From contig NC_084707.1 in assembly GCF_033807575.1 (NCBI RefSeq), positions 11,766,550 through 11,830,549 of the forward strand: a DNA stretch of 64,000 nucleotides, given 5' to 3'. Within the stretch, counting starts at the first letter, position 1. Each line of letters starts with the position of its first letter. A program made the position numbers and the translations under genes. Origin of the DNA: Cydia pomonella. Its lineage: Eukaryota > Arthropoda > Insecta > Lepidoptera > Tortricidae. The notes under the pieces are model-generated. The model had not been told where the DNA came from. It searched no databases and saw only the letters and a list, made by a program, of their open reading frames with translations. Positions 25,355 to 35,449 of this stretch are shown here, piece after piece.

Positions 25355-28300
25355 GGGCGGACAACAAAGTGATCCTATAAGGGTTCCGTTTTTCCTTTCG
25401 AGGTACGGAACCCTAAAAATGCACGAACCTACTTTGGAACATAGATCTGTGTAGAACTATAGTAGATATTTTGTACAATAGGTACATGATAAGGGTTCTC
25501 AAATTTCAACCTAATTATGTACCCTTGCACACAACATTTTTTCTAAGACAGCAAACACCAAAAATGATAAATTAAATCGAATTAAGTATTTATACAAGAG
25601 TAAACCAATTTGGTTTGTAGATTTTTGCCTAGAAGTCATTATAAAAAAATCAACAGTTTTGGGAGGGAGGTTTTGGGCTTATACTGAGCAACTTTTACTA
25701 TGGGACCAACCCCGAAATCGCGAAAAAATTTTCTGGCTGATCATACATTTTAGCTGGTCCATTTTCTATGGGAGGGTAAAATATTAATCCCAAAATTTCC
25801 CTGACACCGGGAATGCACATATTTTTTGGCCACCTTGTATATTGTATGAATATTCATAAGATGACTGCAACAAGCGCACTGTGGGCTGAAATTCGGCATT
25901 CATTGACATAGAAACCGAAGTTGTTATTTTTACGTTTTTTTGATTAAAATAAGTTTAGCCCAGCATTGTTATGATAACCTATGAATTTTAGACGATTTGG
26001 AATGAAAATTGTGGAGTTACGATTTTTTTTCAAAATAAATGTATGGAGCAGGAACAAGAAATCATCATTACTCAAGAACCGCAAAACAAACCGTAATATC
26101 CTCGTAGGTGGTTATACTACGAATTATTTGTGATTTTTTGGTATACTACATATATCCGCCACGGGTGCGGTTTTTTTTTTTTTAAATCATTAATTGTTTC
26201 TATGGAAAAAGCACAAAAACCAAATTCAACATTTTAAGATTTTTTTGATTGAAATGGGTTTTGCTCAGTGTGTTTATGCTAAGTTATAAGTTTCACACGA
26301 TTTGAGTTGAAAATGGTAGAGTTATGATTTTTTTTCAAAAAAAATGTATGGAGCCGGAACAAAATATCAAAATATCTCAAGAACCACAACAAATACGGTA
26401 ATATCCTCGCAGATAGTTATGCTACGAATTATTTGTGATTTTTTTGGCATACTACATATATCCGCCACGGGTGCGGTTTTTATTTTAAAAATCATTAATT
26501 GTTTTTATGGAAAAAGCACAAAAACCAAATTCAACATTTTAAGATTTTTTTGATTGAAATGGGTTTTACTCAGTGTGTTTATGCTAAGTTATAAGTTTCA
26601 CACAATTTGAGTTGAAAATGGTAGTTATGATTTAAAAAAAAAATGTATGGAGCCGGAACAAAATATCAAAATATCGCACCCGTGGCGGATATATGTAGTA
26701 TGCCAAAAAATCACAAATAATTCGTAGCATAACTATCTGCGAGGATATTACCGTATTTGTTGCGGTTCTTGAGATATTTTGTTCCGGCTCCATAGATTTT
26801 TTTTGAAAAAAAATCATAACTCTACCATTTTCAACTCAAATCGTGTGAAACTTATAACTTAGCATAAACACACTGAGCAAAACCCATTTCAATCAAATAA
26901 AACTTAAAATGTTGAATTTGGTTTTTGTGCTTTTACCATAAAAACAATTAATGATTTTAAAAAAAAAAACCGCACCCGTGGCGGATATATGTAGTATGCC
27001 AAAAAATCACAAATAATTCGTAGCATAACTATCTGCGAGGATATTACCGTATTTGTTGTGGTTCTTGAGATATTTTGATATTTTGTTCCGGCTCCATACA
27101 TTTTTTTTGAAAAAAAATCATAACTCTACCATTTTCAACTCAAATCGTGTGAAACTTATAACTTAGCATAAACACACTGAGCAAAACCCATTTCAATCAA
27201 AAAAATCTTAAAATTTTGAATTTGGTTTTTGTGCTTTTTCCATAGAAACAATTAATGATTAAAAAAAAAAACCGCACCCGTGGCGGATATATGTAGTATG
27301 CCAAAAAATCACAAATAATTCGTAGTATAACCACCTGCGAGGATATTACGGTTTGTTTTGCGGTTCTTGAGTAATGATGATTTCTTGTTCCTGCTCCATA
27401 CATTTATTTTGAAAAAAAATCGTAACTCCACAATTTTCATTCCAAATCGTCTAAAATTCATAGGTTATCATAACAATGCTGGGCTAAACTTATTTTAATC
27501 AAAAAAACGTAAAAATAACAACTTCGGTTTCTATGTCAATGAATGCCGAATTTCAGCCCACAGTGAAGCGCCACAGCGCCCCACGCGCCGCGCTTCAAAT
27601 GAAGTTGATTTAGATATCCCTGGCAAATCTCTCTTTGTAATTGACAAATAGAAGTGCTGGAGTAGAAAAAACTAGTTAGGTACTTAGGTATCATTTTGTA
27701 GGAAATTTCTTTTTCAAATTTGCATAAACTGAAGTTTATATAAAATTGTTTTTAGCACGAGTCCGAGGACGCTTCAGGAGATGAGTATGCCAGCTCAAGA
27801 AGTACTGGGTGAGATTCATATTTATTTATGTAGTTTAAGGAGTACCAATACCAACAGCTACAAAACCATTTATAATAAGAATAAGAAACCATTTATTGCC
27901 ACACAATAAAAAAAACAGATATGCCACAAAATACAATGTTTAACTTTAAAAAAATTGGCATGCGCGCCAAAAGGAACGGGTCAGCATACGCTGCGTCAGC
28001 CATTTCATTACAAATTGACTGCGCAGCGCTGATTTTCAGTCCCGTCCCCTTCACTGTACCACATTGATATGACATGCGGGTTAATGGATTTTTTGTTTTA
28101 TTACCAGAGATAGCTTTATATACTACAGACTTAGGTAACAATATAAAGCCAGTTACAGGTACTCACGGATGTATGTTATAGACGGTATGGTTTACGAAAG
28201 AAGATCGCAGTTTCGTTTTAGCATGTTTTTAATGGATATCCTGGTAAATTCATCACTATCAGTTATAAAATCCAGAGCACTCTCATCTCACCATTGATTT

Positions 28301-31300
28301 CGAAAAATTGTAGGTTGATAATGGTTTATTTTTCTTTTTTCCGTAGATAACACCGTTGCCAGCGGGATCAGTATGAAGCAGTATGAAGAACAGCTTAATG
28401 GATTAAGAAAAGAGAATTTTCACTTAAAATTAAGGATATACTTCCTTGAGGAAAAATTAGGAAGCGGTTCACCGCCAGCAGTTCAGGTAACCCATACATG
28501 AATTTCTTTAAGAAACACGTTTAATAAAAAGCTTTTGTTATTTACCATTATCATCATATCACCCAAAAAAACCGGTAACCGTAAGACTCGGATCTCCACC
28601 ATAACGACCAGTCGAACAGTGCCCTCATCCAGATTGCGCGTCAACCTTGATGGAGGCCCTATTAGCCTGAGTCCTCCGATTCGCGACACCCACTGGTCCT
28701 TTTGCGGATGTCTTAATTTCGGATTCAGTTTATTTTTTTATTTAATTACGTTCTTGGTAAATAGTATACAATGTCTACAGGGACTTCTGGAACACAACGT
28801 TCGACTGCAGGTGGAAGTAGAGGAACTAAGGAGACAATTAAGTGACAAGCAAGAACTCCTAGCTGTTGCGGCGGAAGCCATCGATGTACTTGAACATCAG
28901 GTGGGTGGTCTTCATGCCGCTAGTATCATATGTGGCTTTCCATAAGAGAAGGGTCCTTTCCATATGCTTCATGTGCATCAGTACTCTTCTCTGATAGAAA
29001 GGTTCACATATTGTAAGCCATCGTAGTGAATCTGAGAATAACAAAAATATGAACCTAGTTACTTATATTAATAATTTAATTTCAGGGTTCCATGTCTGCC
29101 GACAGTATTGAGAATTCAATGAACCATGGCGACGAAGTGGCAAAGGAAATAAACACCCAGGTAAATAAATATTGTATCCACATAGTTTTATATTGTTTTG
29201 ACGACCAGTTTGGCCTAGTGGGTAGTAACCCTGCCTACGAAGCCGATGGTTCCGGGTTCAAATCCTGGTAAGGGCATTTATTCGTGTGATGAGCATGGAT
29301 ATTTGTTCCTGAGTCATGGGTGTTTTCTATGTATTTAAGTGTTTATAAATATGTATATATTATATATATCGTTGTCTAAGTACCCTCAACACAAGCATTA
29401 TTGAGCTTACCGTGGGACTTGGTCAATTTGTGTAATAATGTCCTATAATATTTATTTATTTATATTAGTCGTAAATATATGAACAAGACTTGCAGATAAT
29501 TATGTACTTTTTTGCTTTACAGGAGACGGTAAAAAACCAGGCAATAGATGACACATGTGCATCAGAATCTGCCGGGTGCGATGTTATTTTATAATTTTTC
29601 CTTGAATTTTTTTAACTAATCATTTGCAATATCTAATTGTAAGTAAACCAAGAATTTTCATTTAATTAGGTATTGTTTTTATTTTTATTCCAGAGATTAT
29701 TTATGTGTCACAACAAATAATAACGATATGGATGAGTTAATCAAGCTACGCAAAGAAAACTCTAAAGCTCTCCAGATGATAAAAGGCTGCATGAAGAAAA
29801 TTCGGCAGCAAGACAAAGAAATTAAAAAACTCAAATTAGTAAGTATATAATAACGTGATTTTATTATAGTTTTTCTAGAGTGAATAAAAATCTAAGAAAT
29901 AATAATCACCCTTTTTTTCTTTCAGGATAAAGAACAATCTCACACGCAACATGTCAGTGATTCTCAAATTGAAAAATATGATGAAATTTTAAAATGCAAA
30001 GATGAGCATATCAAGGACCTCGAAAATAAACTCAGGGAACAACAAAAAACAGTTGATAATGGACATAACGACGAAGACGCCGGGTACGACAATTTTAACT
30101 ACTTTCTATGATCGTATTTAGCTACTACTACGTACAGGATAATTACTATTACTGGATTAATTATTATTCAGTAGGTGCAAACAAGAACACTCTTAAATGT
30201 TCATCGCTGGACCTTATTCCTTTTGTAATAAGGTCCACCGATGGACAATTAACAGTGTGGGCGATGGTATACAAATTTTAATATTTATTATCCTTATTAT
30301 ATCATATCGTAGTAGCAGTTAAATAACTGCCGGGGGGGGGGGGGGGACACCATAAAAATATAGATAGTGAGCTCTACCTTTTTGTTTGATTTCATAATGG
30401 AATTTCAGTAAACTTGACCGCACACTAAAAGGTCCAGTTACACGACAGACTTAGGTAAGGTAAAATATGTCGATAGGTGAGCAGCTCACATAATATTTTA
30501 CAGTACATACATACATGCTTCCACACCTATATCAAACGGGTATTTAATAGTACATTACGATACAAGTGCGAAAAATAGGAAATTCGAAACGAGTGGCGAT
30601 AAATTAAAACACGACCGAAGGGAGTGTTTTAAATCGACACGAGTTGCGAATTACCTATTTTTCGCACTTGTATCGTAATGTACTATTAAATACCCGTTTG
30701 ATTTAGGTGTGGAAGCATTTGATGGTACCTAATGAATAATTAATTTTTCTGTTTAAAAACCTTAGAAAATTATTTTTCTACTTGTCGACTGTAATAAGTA
30801 AGTAACTGTAATAAAAATTACCAATCACGTGCCGCCGCACTCACATGAAAAAACTAAACGGGCGCGGGTTGGGAGTTGCGCGTTTATGTGTACTGAGATA
30901 ATTACCAATTATTATTAATTATTTAGGTGTTCTATTGTAAAAAAAGTATTATATATAGATGACTCGTAGAAAAAGTATTTGTATACAATAGTGATATAAT
31001 TAAGCTTTTCAATCTCGTAACTTACTTTAGGCACCTAAACACGGTACTCGACTGAAAAGCTTTCTATTATATCAAGATTGTGTAAAATACTATTTTAAAT
31101 ATTTACCTACCTTAAAATATTTTTTTAATCTTTTCAGGAACCTGCAACAGTTGCTCACTCGACGTCTCCAGGGTTTAGCTTTATTTTTGGATAAGCTATT
31201 AGCGCATAAGTAAGTATGAAATAGATGTGACTACTCACTCTTTTTAATCCTTTCTGTTAATTATATGTTGTAATTTTTTTTTTTTTACAATAATTATCAT

Positions 31301-34167
31301 TACATTGATTTCAGGTGTGTATTAAGTGAAGAAAAAAAGAAGATGGCTGAGAGTATTCTAGAACAAAGTCTAGCTCTACCCGTGGGTTTGCAGTTAGACG
31401 AAACCATTTCAGCAGAAGGATTTACCTTTGATGACAGCAATATGGATATCTCACAAAATCTTAGAATTGAGGATTTAACAATGATGTTCGGGCATCACGG
31501 GCTATGTAGCGGCGATGATAACAAACTCACCAACAGAAAATCTTTACGTCACCTGCTTCAAAACGAATGTCCTTCCGAGTCGGAATGTTGGTCAGAACCA
31601 GACAGAAATGTATCTCTTGCACGCATAGGACTAGATACAGCACTAGGAGCCAGAGAATCTACTTCAGATAATAACAGACACAGGTCTCGACGATCCCGCA
31701 TCTCGTATGGCTCCCGTTGCGAAGACAAAACTACGAATGAAGCAGCGTTGATTGACGAAATACATCAGCTTTCAAAACAGTGCGAGGAACTTGAATACGA
31801 GAAAAAAGACTTAAACAGCCAACTCGAATTTGCTAAGACACAGATAGATGATCTAATTTTAGAAAAAGACGAACTAAAATCGGCGCTAGCTTCCGAACAC
31901 TCCAAAGTTGACGAAATAAGTAAAGATTCGGAAAATTTGAAATGTACTATTTCGTCTCTACAGATAAGGATAAAGGATATCGAGCAACAACTTATAGAAG
32001 CCATTCAAATTAGGGATAAGTTACGTTCCGAAAGGCAAGAACTTGAATCTACGTTTTTGGAAACTGAGCGAGCTCTGCGGCGTGCAGCAGATGACGCGAC
32101 GGTCCAGGCGTCCCAGGCGGCCCTAGAGAGAGCTCGAGCCCAACACGACAAGATGCGCATTGAAAAAGATCTCGAAGATGCTCGTGAGAACTTAGCTAAG
32201 TCCTCCGAGATCATTTCCAACCTGGAAATGGAAGTAGCACGCAAGGTGGCTGTAGAAGCGTGTAACAGAGTGCAGGAGATACACGTGGCGCGTGAGGTCG
32301 AGGAGGAAGACAGACCCACATCGCCTGATCAGGGCATTGACAGCGACAGACTCTCGAGCCTTGAACATAACGATGCTGTTACTTTGTCTACACGTGAGTA
32401 AATATTTTTAAATTACATAATTTATAATGATACTACATACGAGCTATGTATGATACTTTGAGCGCTGATGGCCTAGCAGTAAGACCGTGCGACTTGCAAT
32501 CCGGAGGTCGCGGGTTCAAACCCCGCCTCGTACCAATGAGTTCTTCAGAACTTATATACGAGATATCATTTGATATTTACCAGTCGCTTTTCGGTAAAGG
32601 AAAACATCGTGAGGAAACCAGACTAATCCCAATAAGGCCTAGTTTACCCTCTGGGTTCGAAGGTCAGATGGCAGTCGCTTTCGTAAAAACTAGTAGGTAC
32701 CTACGCCAATTCTAGGGATTAGTTGCCAAGCGGACCCCAGGCTCCGATGAGCCGTGGCAAAATGCCGGGCGAACGCGAGGAAGATGATGATAATGATAAA
32801 GACTGTATCGTTTATTATAAATACAGATTAAACCTGGTCTAACTGTTGACTTGTTTATTATTTTGTATTACTATGTTCTTAGGGTATGATCTGAGGGTAT
32901 TTTTACGCCATATCTGAAATAAGAATGGATATTTCGGACAAGCCTATATCGAGCTTAATTTGAGACTATTTACCGACTTCTTGGTACGATTTAAAGAAAC
33001 AAAAGGTTAATATGCTGCCAAAACATGTTATCAAGTGTCCTCTTCATGGTTGCTTAATTGAGCATCTGCAAAATAAATGTGGTGAATTTTTATTTTTACT
33101 TAAAAACAATTTTTCACGCAACATTTTGGATTCCCGACTATTTCTGATGCAACCGAAATGAGGTTGACAGCTAAAAGAATCAGCTAAAAACCAAAGCCTA
33201 TCGGATATTCATGGCGTCGAACCATCGCTAGAGCGGGTCGATAGAAACGCTCTATTATAGATACCGTGCGCGTTGGAGGGTCTGCCATCTTGTGCCCTGA
33301 ATCGGAACCATAAACATGTACATTTACACGTCACGTGCCTTCTTGTGCATAGTAGGTTCTGCCATCTTGTGGGCCACATCGGAACAATAAACATCACATT
33401 TACGCCTGGCGCCAAAAATCTGACGGCTCCTGTGCACGCTGTCCTACAGTTCATGCACGCTCCCTATAGTTATATTGGATGTCAAAGTCGGAGTTGTCGT
33501 AAGTAACATGCCATTTTCTCTAAAAGGCCACATTGCACAGATCCAAAACTTTTTTAAAACTAAAACATATGATTAGACTATGCCCAGATGTTTCGCTTTA
33601 CAAATCATGTGTAATTGCGGTTCACATAGTACGATTTTTTTTTTGTGTAATGTTGTCTTGTTCGCAATCTGTAATTTTTTTTGTAGTAGTTGTCCGAAAT
33701 CGTTATTGTTACTCGGGCGGATTGGGTAAATTCTGTCTAAACCATATGCTTTACGTCGAGTTCCCAGAGAGAAATGTGTAGGTCTTATTAAAGTACTAAT
33801 AAAACACTAAAGGTATTTTTAAATAAAAATGTAAAAGGCTAAGTGAAGTTGTATTTATAATAGACGATACAGTCTTTACTATTGAGATATTGTAAGTCAA
33901 AAACGAACTGTACCAATACTACTGTTTGATTTGTCCATGTCAGCGCATCTTATCTTTTGTTTCTCATTTTCAGGTTCATTGTATGAAGAAAATGTGTCTT
34001 TGAAGCAAAAATTAGCAAGAACTAAAGCCACATTAGCAGATACACTAGCTCAATTGAATGCCGCCAATATGCGGAAGAAAAGTGTTCAGCGGGCTATCTG
34101 TCGAGAGATCCACAAAACTCAAGGGGTGCTACGTAAAGCAAGAGACCACTTAGAGAGTCCCAACTGA
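11987..34167 (+). CDS. cnn: Centrosomin (CDK5RAP2 family), 11 exons
   Basis: Exons are 11987-12018, 27756-27808, 28347-28486, 28781-28900, 29086-29160, 29523-29575, 29694-29838, 29926-30083, 31138-31209, 31315-32393 and 33974-34167 (stop TGA). All junctions are GT-AG, the phases agree throughout, and the product is 706 aa. CM1, the gamma-tubulin-complex-binding motif, spans about residues 38-115 and includes MKQYEEQLNGLRKENFHLKL and LEHNVRLQVEVEELRRQL. Later parts are mostly coiled coil, with RRLQGLALFLDKLLAHK in exon 9 and CWSEPDRNVSLARIGL in exon 10, both typical of insect Cnn. The last exon resembles the conserved C-terminal CM2-like region (LYEENVSLKQKLARTKATLA and HKTQGVLRKARDHLE). Family role: a scaffold that recruits pericentriolar material at mitotic centrosomes. 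At 706 aa it is shorter than Drosophila Cnn, so further exons or isoforms may exist. Intron 1 is 15.7 kb and full of transposons. Confidence 0.93.
12222..12479 (-). repeat. Copia 3' LTR, complete
   Basis: 258 bp, bounded by TGTT and AACA on either strand, and directly preceded on the minus strand by a polypurine tract. Confidence 0.85.
12517..13884 (-). pseudogene. Copia pol fragment: reverse transcriptase and RNase H
   Basis: An uninterrupted minus-strand frame of about 455 codons lacks the N-terminal half of a Copia polyprotein. It starts within NRCRYKARLVARGFSQ at the deletion junction, with no start codon of its own. The RT domain contains FSPVVRHSSLRMLMALAS, DVKTAFLNG and the catalytic YVDDLLIF. 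The RNase H domain contains SDASHGGDEDRKSWTGY, ALSTAEAEYVAMSEA and KHIDIRYHFVREA. The C-terminus ends KLMGMQGD. The absence of stops and frameshifts argues for a recent insertion, but the element cannot be autonomous. Confidence 0.9.
13885..14040 (-). repeat. Copia 5' LTR, truncated copy
   Basis: 156 bp identical to the outer part of the 3' LTR (12324-12479). It stops abruptly at the junction with pol sequence near 13885, so the last 102 bp of the LTR are deleted. Confidence 0.85.
14320..14590 (+). mobile_element. Non-LTR retrotransposon 3' end fragment
   Basis: The translated end reads WKELEEAFAKRHTELRDIL then a stop, a typical C-terminus of a lepidopteran non-LTR ORF. It is followed by AATAAAAGGG and a TAGA microsatellite tail ending near 14588. 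The rest of the ORF is missing. Confidence 0.55.
14591..15974. other. cnn intron 1, interspersed repeat sequence
   Basis: AT-rich intron. The part from about 15380 to 15960, with AAGGGTTACCCTTAT at about 15618 and CAGAATTAGTATACATCTAC at about 15701, reads like a repeated lepidopteran element leading into the THAP-like exon below. I see no gene here. Confidence 0.35.
15975..16054 (+). pseudogene. THAP-domain-like exon remnant
   Basis: One frame reads ECSVFSCKNRSENSRLQK, which resembles the start of a THAP zinc finger (C-x4-C followed by KNR). A second frame from the ATG at 15975 continues KKDKVYFHL up to a good donor (GTAAGT at 16055). A single indel would join them, so this looks like a broken first exon of a THAP protein, possibly of a P-like transposon. 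The rest of a THAP domain was not found downstream. Confidence 0.4.
16286..17457. mobile_element. Large palindromic (foldback) element
   Basis: Two 414-bp arms (16286-16699 and 17044-17457) are inverted copies with only a handful of differences. They are separated by a 344-bp AT-rich spacer. The arms contain no recognisable ORF. The outer ends are ATTATAGTTTC and the complement. I could not identify a target duplication. It lies in cnn intron 1. Confidence 0.85.
17517..18160 (+). mobile_element. tRNA-derived SINE, split by a later insertion
   Basis: The 5' part (17517-17670) has tRNA-like A-box (GACCTAATGGGTAGT) and B-box (GGGTTCTAATCCCGG) sequences. The 3' part resumes at about 18046 with GTCGCCTAGTACCCATAGTAC and GGGCTAGGTCAATCTGTG. 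Both halves align with the intact SINE at 29200-29466. About 375 bases of unrelated sequence, ending GTCACCCTGTATAC, separate them. Confidence 0.7.
18322..18872 (+). repeat. Lepidopteran dispersed repeat (GCGGCCAAGTG...ACGGAACCCTAAA)
   Basis: It begins AGCGGCCAAGTGTGAGTCGG and ends TTTGGCTACGGAACCCTAAA. Four longer copies or relatives occur in this window (18322, 19925, 23927 and 24985), with short pieces at 51.4, 58.76 and 59.33 kb. It is non-coding. Confidence 0.8.
18960..19260 (+). pseudogene. Unrecognised degenerate coding remnant
   Basis: Two adjacent in-frame segments with one stop between them (NEVIDLCRLCEEEIQNSRST, then ADLVHRNGLQLTCLKRYVGR and further on DNDFIVHNIELAKTVTRKY) look protein-like. 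I do not recognise the family. Being downstream of the THAP-like remnant and on the same strand, it may be the tail of the same dead transposon, which is inference. Confidence 0.3.
19794..19910. mobile_element. Hairpin MITE (GATACAAGTGCG family)
   Basis: The unit is a near-complete palindrome with ends GATACAAGTGCGAA and TTCGCACTTGTAT. The same core recurs at 30560-30680. Confidence 0.75.
19925..20437 (-). repeat. Dispersed repeat, copy of the GCGGCCAAGTG family, minus strand
   Basis: Aligns with the complement of 18322-18872. The terminal GGCCAAGTG end is missing. It carries a run of C residues at about 20266-20277. Confidence 0.75.
20438..21414. other. Intron sequence upstream of the alternative cnn first exon
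   Basis: Non-repetitive-looking sequence that could include an internal promoter for the alternative exon at 21415. A 97-codon minus-strand open frame (20561-20854) with an odd, protein-like composition overlaps it. I do not recognise that frame and do not call it a gene. Confidence 0.3.
21415..21470 (+). CDS. cnn: Candidate alternative first coding exon of centrosomin
   Basis: ATG at 21415 opens 18 codons plus two bases (MATLPRTSKHPTGIISPF) and ends at a strong donor CAG|GTAAGA. The leftover phase is the same as that of the exon at 11987-12018, so either can join the exon at 27756 in frame. The N-terminal sequence is compact, with no stop before the donor. Alternative N-termini are known for Drosophila cnn. 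The assignment is inference from phase, strand and position, and transcript evidence is needed. Confidence 0.55.
21471..23004. other. cnn intron sequence with no clear feature
   Basis: AT-rich. It contains a (TTC)n run at about 22414-22430 and short repeated phrases around GATATTAAAG. No gene or element boundary was found. Confidence 0.35.
23005..23874. mobile_element. Inverted-repeat element built from a repeated TCAAAAGGGCTTATTTC word
   Basis: The ends are inverted copies of about 48 bp starting GAGGAGTGTCTTTTCAAAAG, and a 4-bp direct repeat AACT flanks them (23001-23004 and 23875-23878). Inside, variants of TCAAAAGGGCTTATTTC recur at about 23016, 23167, 23568, 23598, 23627 and 23656, and inverted at 23845. 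A 57-codon open stretch at 23316-23489 (including FGDDWIRLPELVWYRT and DEVECDCCDDDAEE) is protein-like but unrecognised and has a stop just upstream. The first 28 bases recur at 62973. The superfamily is not assigned. Confidence 0.65.
23927..24759 (-). repeat. Dispersed repeat, GCGGCCAAGTG family, with an internal duplication
   Basis: A full-length minus-strand copy (GGGTTCCGTAGCCAAATGG to CGCACTTGGCCGC) in which about 260-300 bp is present twice in tandem (about 24170-24427 and 24455-24718). C-runs and A-runs differ between the two units. Confidence 0.75.
24985..25416 (+). repeat. Dispersed repeat, diverged relative of the GCGGCCAAGTG family
   Basis: It starts CCGGCCAAGTGAGAGTC and ends ACGGAACCCTAAAAATG, with a (ACAG)n microsatellite at 25325-25352. 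The middle differs from the other copies. Confidence 0.65.
25417..25871. other. cnn intron sequence with a dispersed repeat segment
   Basis: At 25687-25760, ACCAACCCCGAAATCGCG and neighbours recur at 55060 and, inverted, at 58570, so this is a third copy of that repeat. Nothing else was recognised. Confidence 0.4.
25877..27565. mobile_element. 1.69-kb foldback element with CACTGTG ends (Transib-like?)
   Basis: The whole element is a near-perfect palindrome centred near 26.7 kb. Each arm (about 800 bp) holds two and a half tandem copies of an approximately 300-bp unit (TATGGAGCCGGAACAAAATA ... ATATCCGCCACGGGTGCGG). The ends are CACTGTGGGCTGAAATTCGG and the complement, and AAGCG flanks both sides (25872-25876 and 27566-27570). 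A 5-bp duplication with CACWRTG termini fits the Transib superfamily, but no transposase is present, so this is a suggestion. It lies just 190 bp upstream of cnn exon 2. Confidence 0.8.
29200..29466 (+). mobile_element. tRNA-derived SINE in a cnn intron
   Basis: A-box TGGCCTAGTGGGTAG, B-box GGTTCAAATCC, then a tRNA-unrelated body ending in an ATTTATTTAT tail. It is the same family as the split copy at 17517-18160 and lies between cnn exons 5 and 6. Confidence 0.85.
30084..31137. other. cnn intron 8
   Basis: Contains a homopolymer run of about 14 G at 30332-30345 and the hairpin MITE listed separately. The rest is AT-rich, with a loose inverted pair around AAGCTTTTCA at 31003 and TGAAAAGCTTT at 31052. 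No gene was found. Confidence 0.4.
30514..30718. mobile_element. Hairpin MITE, long palindrome of the GATACAAGTGCG family
   Basis: About 205 bp folding fully on itself. Outer ends are ATGCTTCCACACCTA and the complement; the inner core CGATACAAGTGCGAAAAATA is shared with 19794-19910. It lies in cnn intron 8. Confidence 0.8.
32460..32795 (+). mobile_element. tRNA-derived SINE, second family, in the last cnn intron
   Basis: Begins GAGCGCTGATGGCCTAGCAG (A-box) followed by GCGGGTTCAAACCCCGC (B-box). The body includes AAAACATCGTGAGGAAACC and CAAGCGGACCCCAGGCTCC, and it ends in a GATGATGATAATGAT repeat. This is a familiar lepidopteran SINE layout, different from the family at 29200. Confidence 0.85.
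32796..33973. other. Last cnn intron, remaining sequence
   Basis: At 33270-33400 the phrase TCTGCCATCTTGTG occurs twice within about 100 bases, each time followed by a CGGAAC-ATAAACAT phrase, suggesting repeat-derived sequence. No exon with good splice signals was found. Confidence 0.35.
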
Positions 34168-34339
34168 ATAGTTATGTACAATCATAAAATATTTTTGTAC
34201 ACTTTTTCAGATAGTATTTAGCCTCGTGTCCATTCGTATGTTTACTGCCAATAACGTGCATAACATTACGTAATAAGATTTTTTTATTAAGATGTACAAT
34301 TTAATGATGCTGACTTGTATTATAAATATTATTTTACAA

Positions 34340-34345
34340 AATAAA
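34340..34345 (+). terminator. Candidate polyadenylation signal for cnn
   Basis: AATAAA about 170 bases past the cnn stop codon. Confidence 0.5.
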
Positions 34346-34380
34346 ATACTGTAAATGTAAAAATGTATAAGATCGTTGTC

Positions 34381-35030
34381 ATTCCTATATAGCCCGCAAG
34401 CCAGGAACAGATTTCCATGACTAATAGCATCCCGGCGATAACTCGTAAAGTGGTTAAGGGCGATGTGTAATGAACCCTCGTTGATGTTAGCTGCCGCTCT
34501 GTTGTTGGTGACTTCAGAACTGCAGTGGGTGGCTGCCGTCCTTAACTCACACGTGAAAAAAAATGTCATCGCATTCCGATTGCTCAATTATCAATTTTAT
34601 TTCTCTTCAGCTGATTGCATCTAGGTGGAAAGACTGTCAACCGGTCATATGAACATGTAAAATAAAATATTTTAGGCATTGAATGCTAATATTCCCAATT
34701 GAAACTTTGACAGATGATACGAATAATATGCTATTGTGAACAAATAATATTGTTAGCTGGCTGTATCACAGTGGAAAGACCGTCAGCTTGCCCTGAAGGC
34801 AAGCGTCGGCTATAACGCAGAAGCCAGACGGGAGTTTCTATCGCTTATTTAAATGCACCTTGTTCCCATTTCATTACCGAAATGATTAAGGAAGATATAT
34901 AATGAAGCCTCGTGAACACCAGTTGCCGATCCGACGGTGGGTTCAGAAACAACAGCCACAAAACTAGTACAAACCACTTGTAACAAACCACCGCAACACA
35001 AGTTTCTTATTATGAAATATTGCTAAGTTG
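34381..35030. repeat. Dispersed repeat, relatives at 52.2-52.8 kb
   Basis: Contains GCCAGGAACAGATTTCCATG, AATGAACCCTCGTTGATG and GGAAAGACTGTCAACCGGTC. Complementary or similar phrases occur at 52190-52770 (for example CATGGAAATTGTTCCTGGC). Two tandem-like sub-copies are visible (34400-34640 and 34740-34970). Confidence 0.55.
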
Positions 35031-35449
35031 ATTGAAAACGTTTTTTTTTATTAGTGTATAAATTATAATCTGACAAAGTTCCAATCTGGGTCCGATGACT
35101 AGATTTATTTTTACGTGTTTGGGTTGCTGCCGTTTCTCAGTAGTAGTAGTTCGATAAATGTAAACAATGTGATTATTGGCAAAAAACAAAAAAAAAAACT
35201 ACCTGGATAACGTCCCTTATAATTCTGGGTTTATATCTACCGTCAAATGGCTAAAAGTTCCCTCTCGTTTTAGGTTCTTTACTATGGCCAGGTAATATCA
35301 ATATTAAAAAACTAAATTAGTCTTGATTAACAACACATCCCAATATATTCATATTAGCAAAATAGCACGATTATACTATAAAGCAGCTTCATTGTTACGT
35401 TGAGTATTATTATTTTTGGGGTGTTGCGGGCCTTTTAGTGCCACATCGA

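Noticed and set aside
26344..27403. Several 60-70 codon frames sharing similar peptides (TVISSQIVMLRIICDFLAYY)
   Set aside because: They are the same repeat unit read in the arms of the foldback element. The peptides are by-products of tandem and inverted copies, not genes.
29200..29290. A tRNA gene
   Set aside because: A- and B-box sequences are present but the cloverleaf is not complete and a SINE body with an AT-rich tail follows; a second split copy exists at 17517.
30332..30345. Run of about 14 G as a possible G-quadruplex element
   Set aside because: A homopolymer in an intron, likely length-variable or a sequencing artefact. No surrounding structure supports function.
32460..32545. 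A second tRNA gene
   Set aside because: The same argument: this is the head of a tRNA-derived SINE with a characteristic body and a GATGAT tail.
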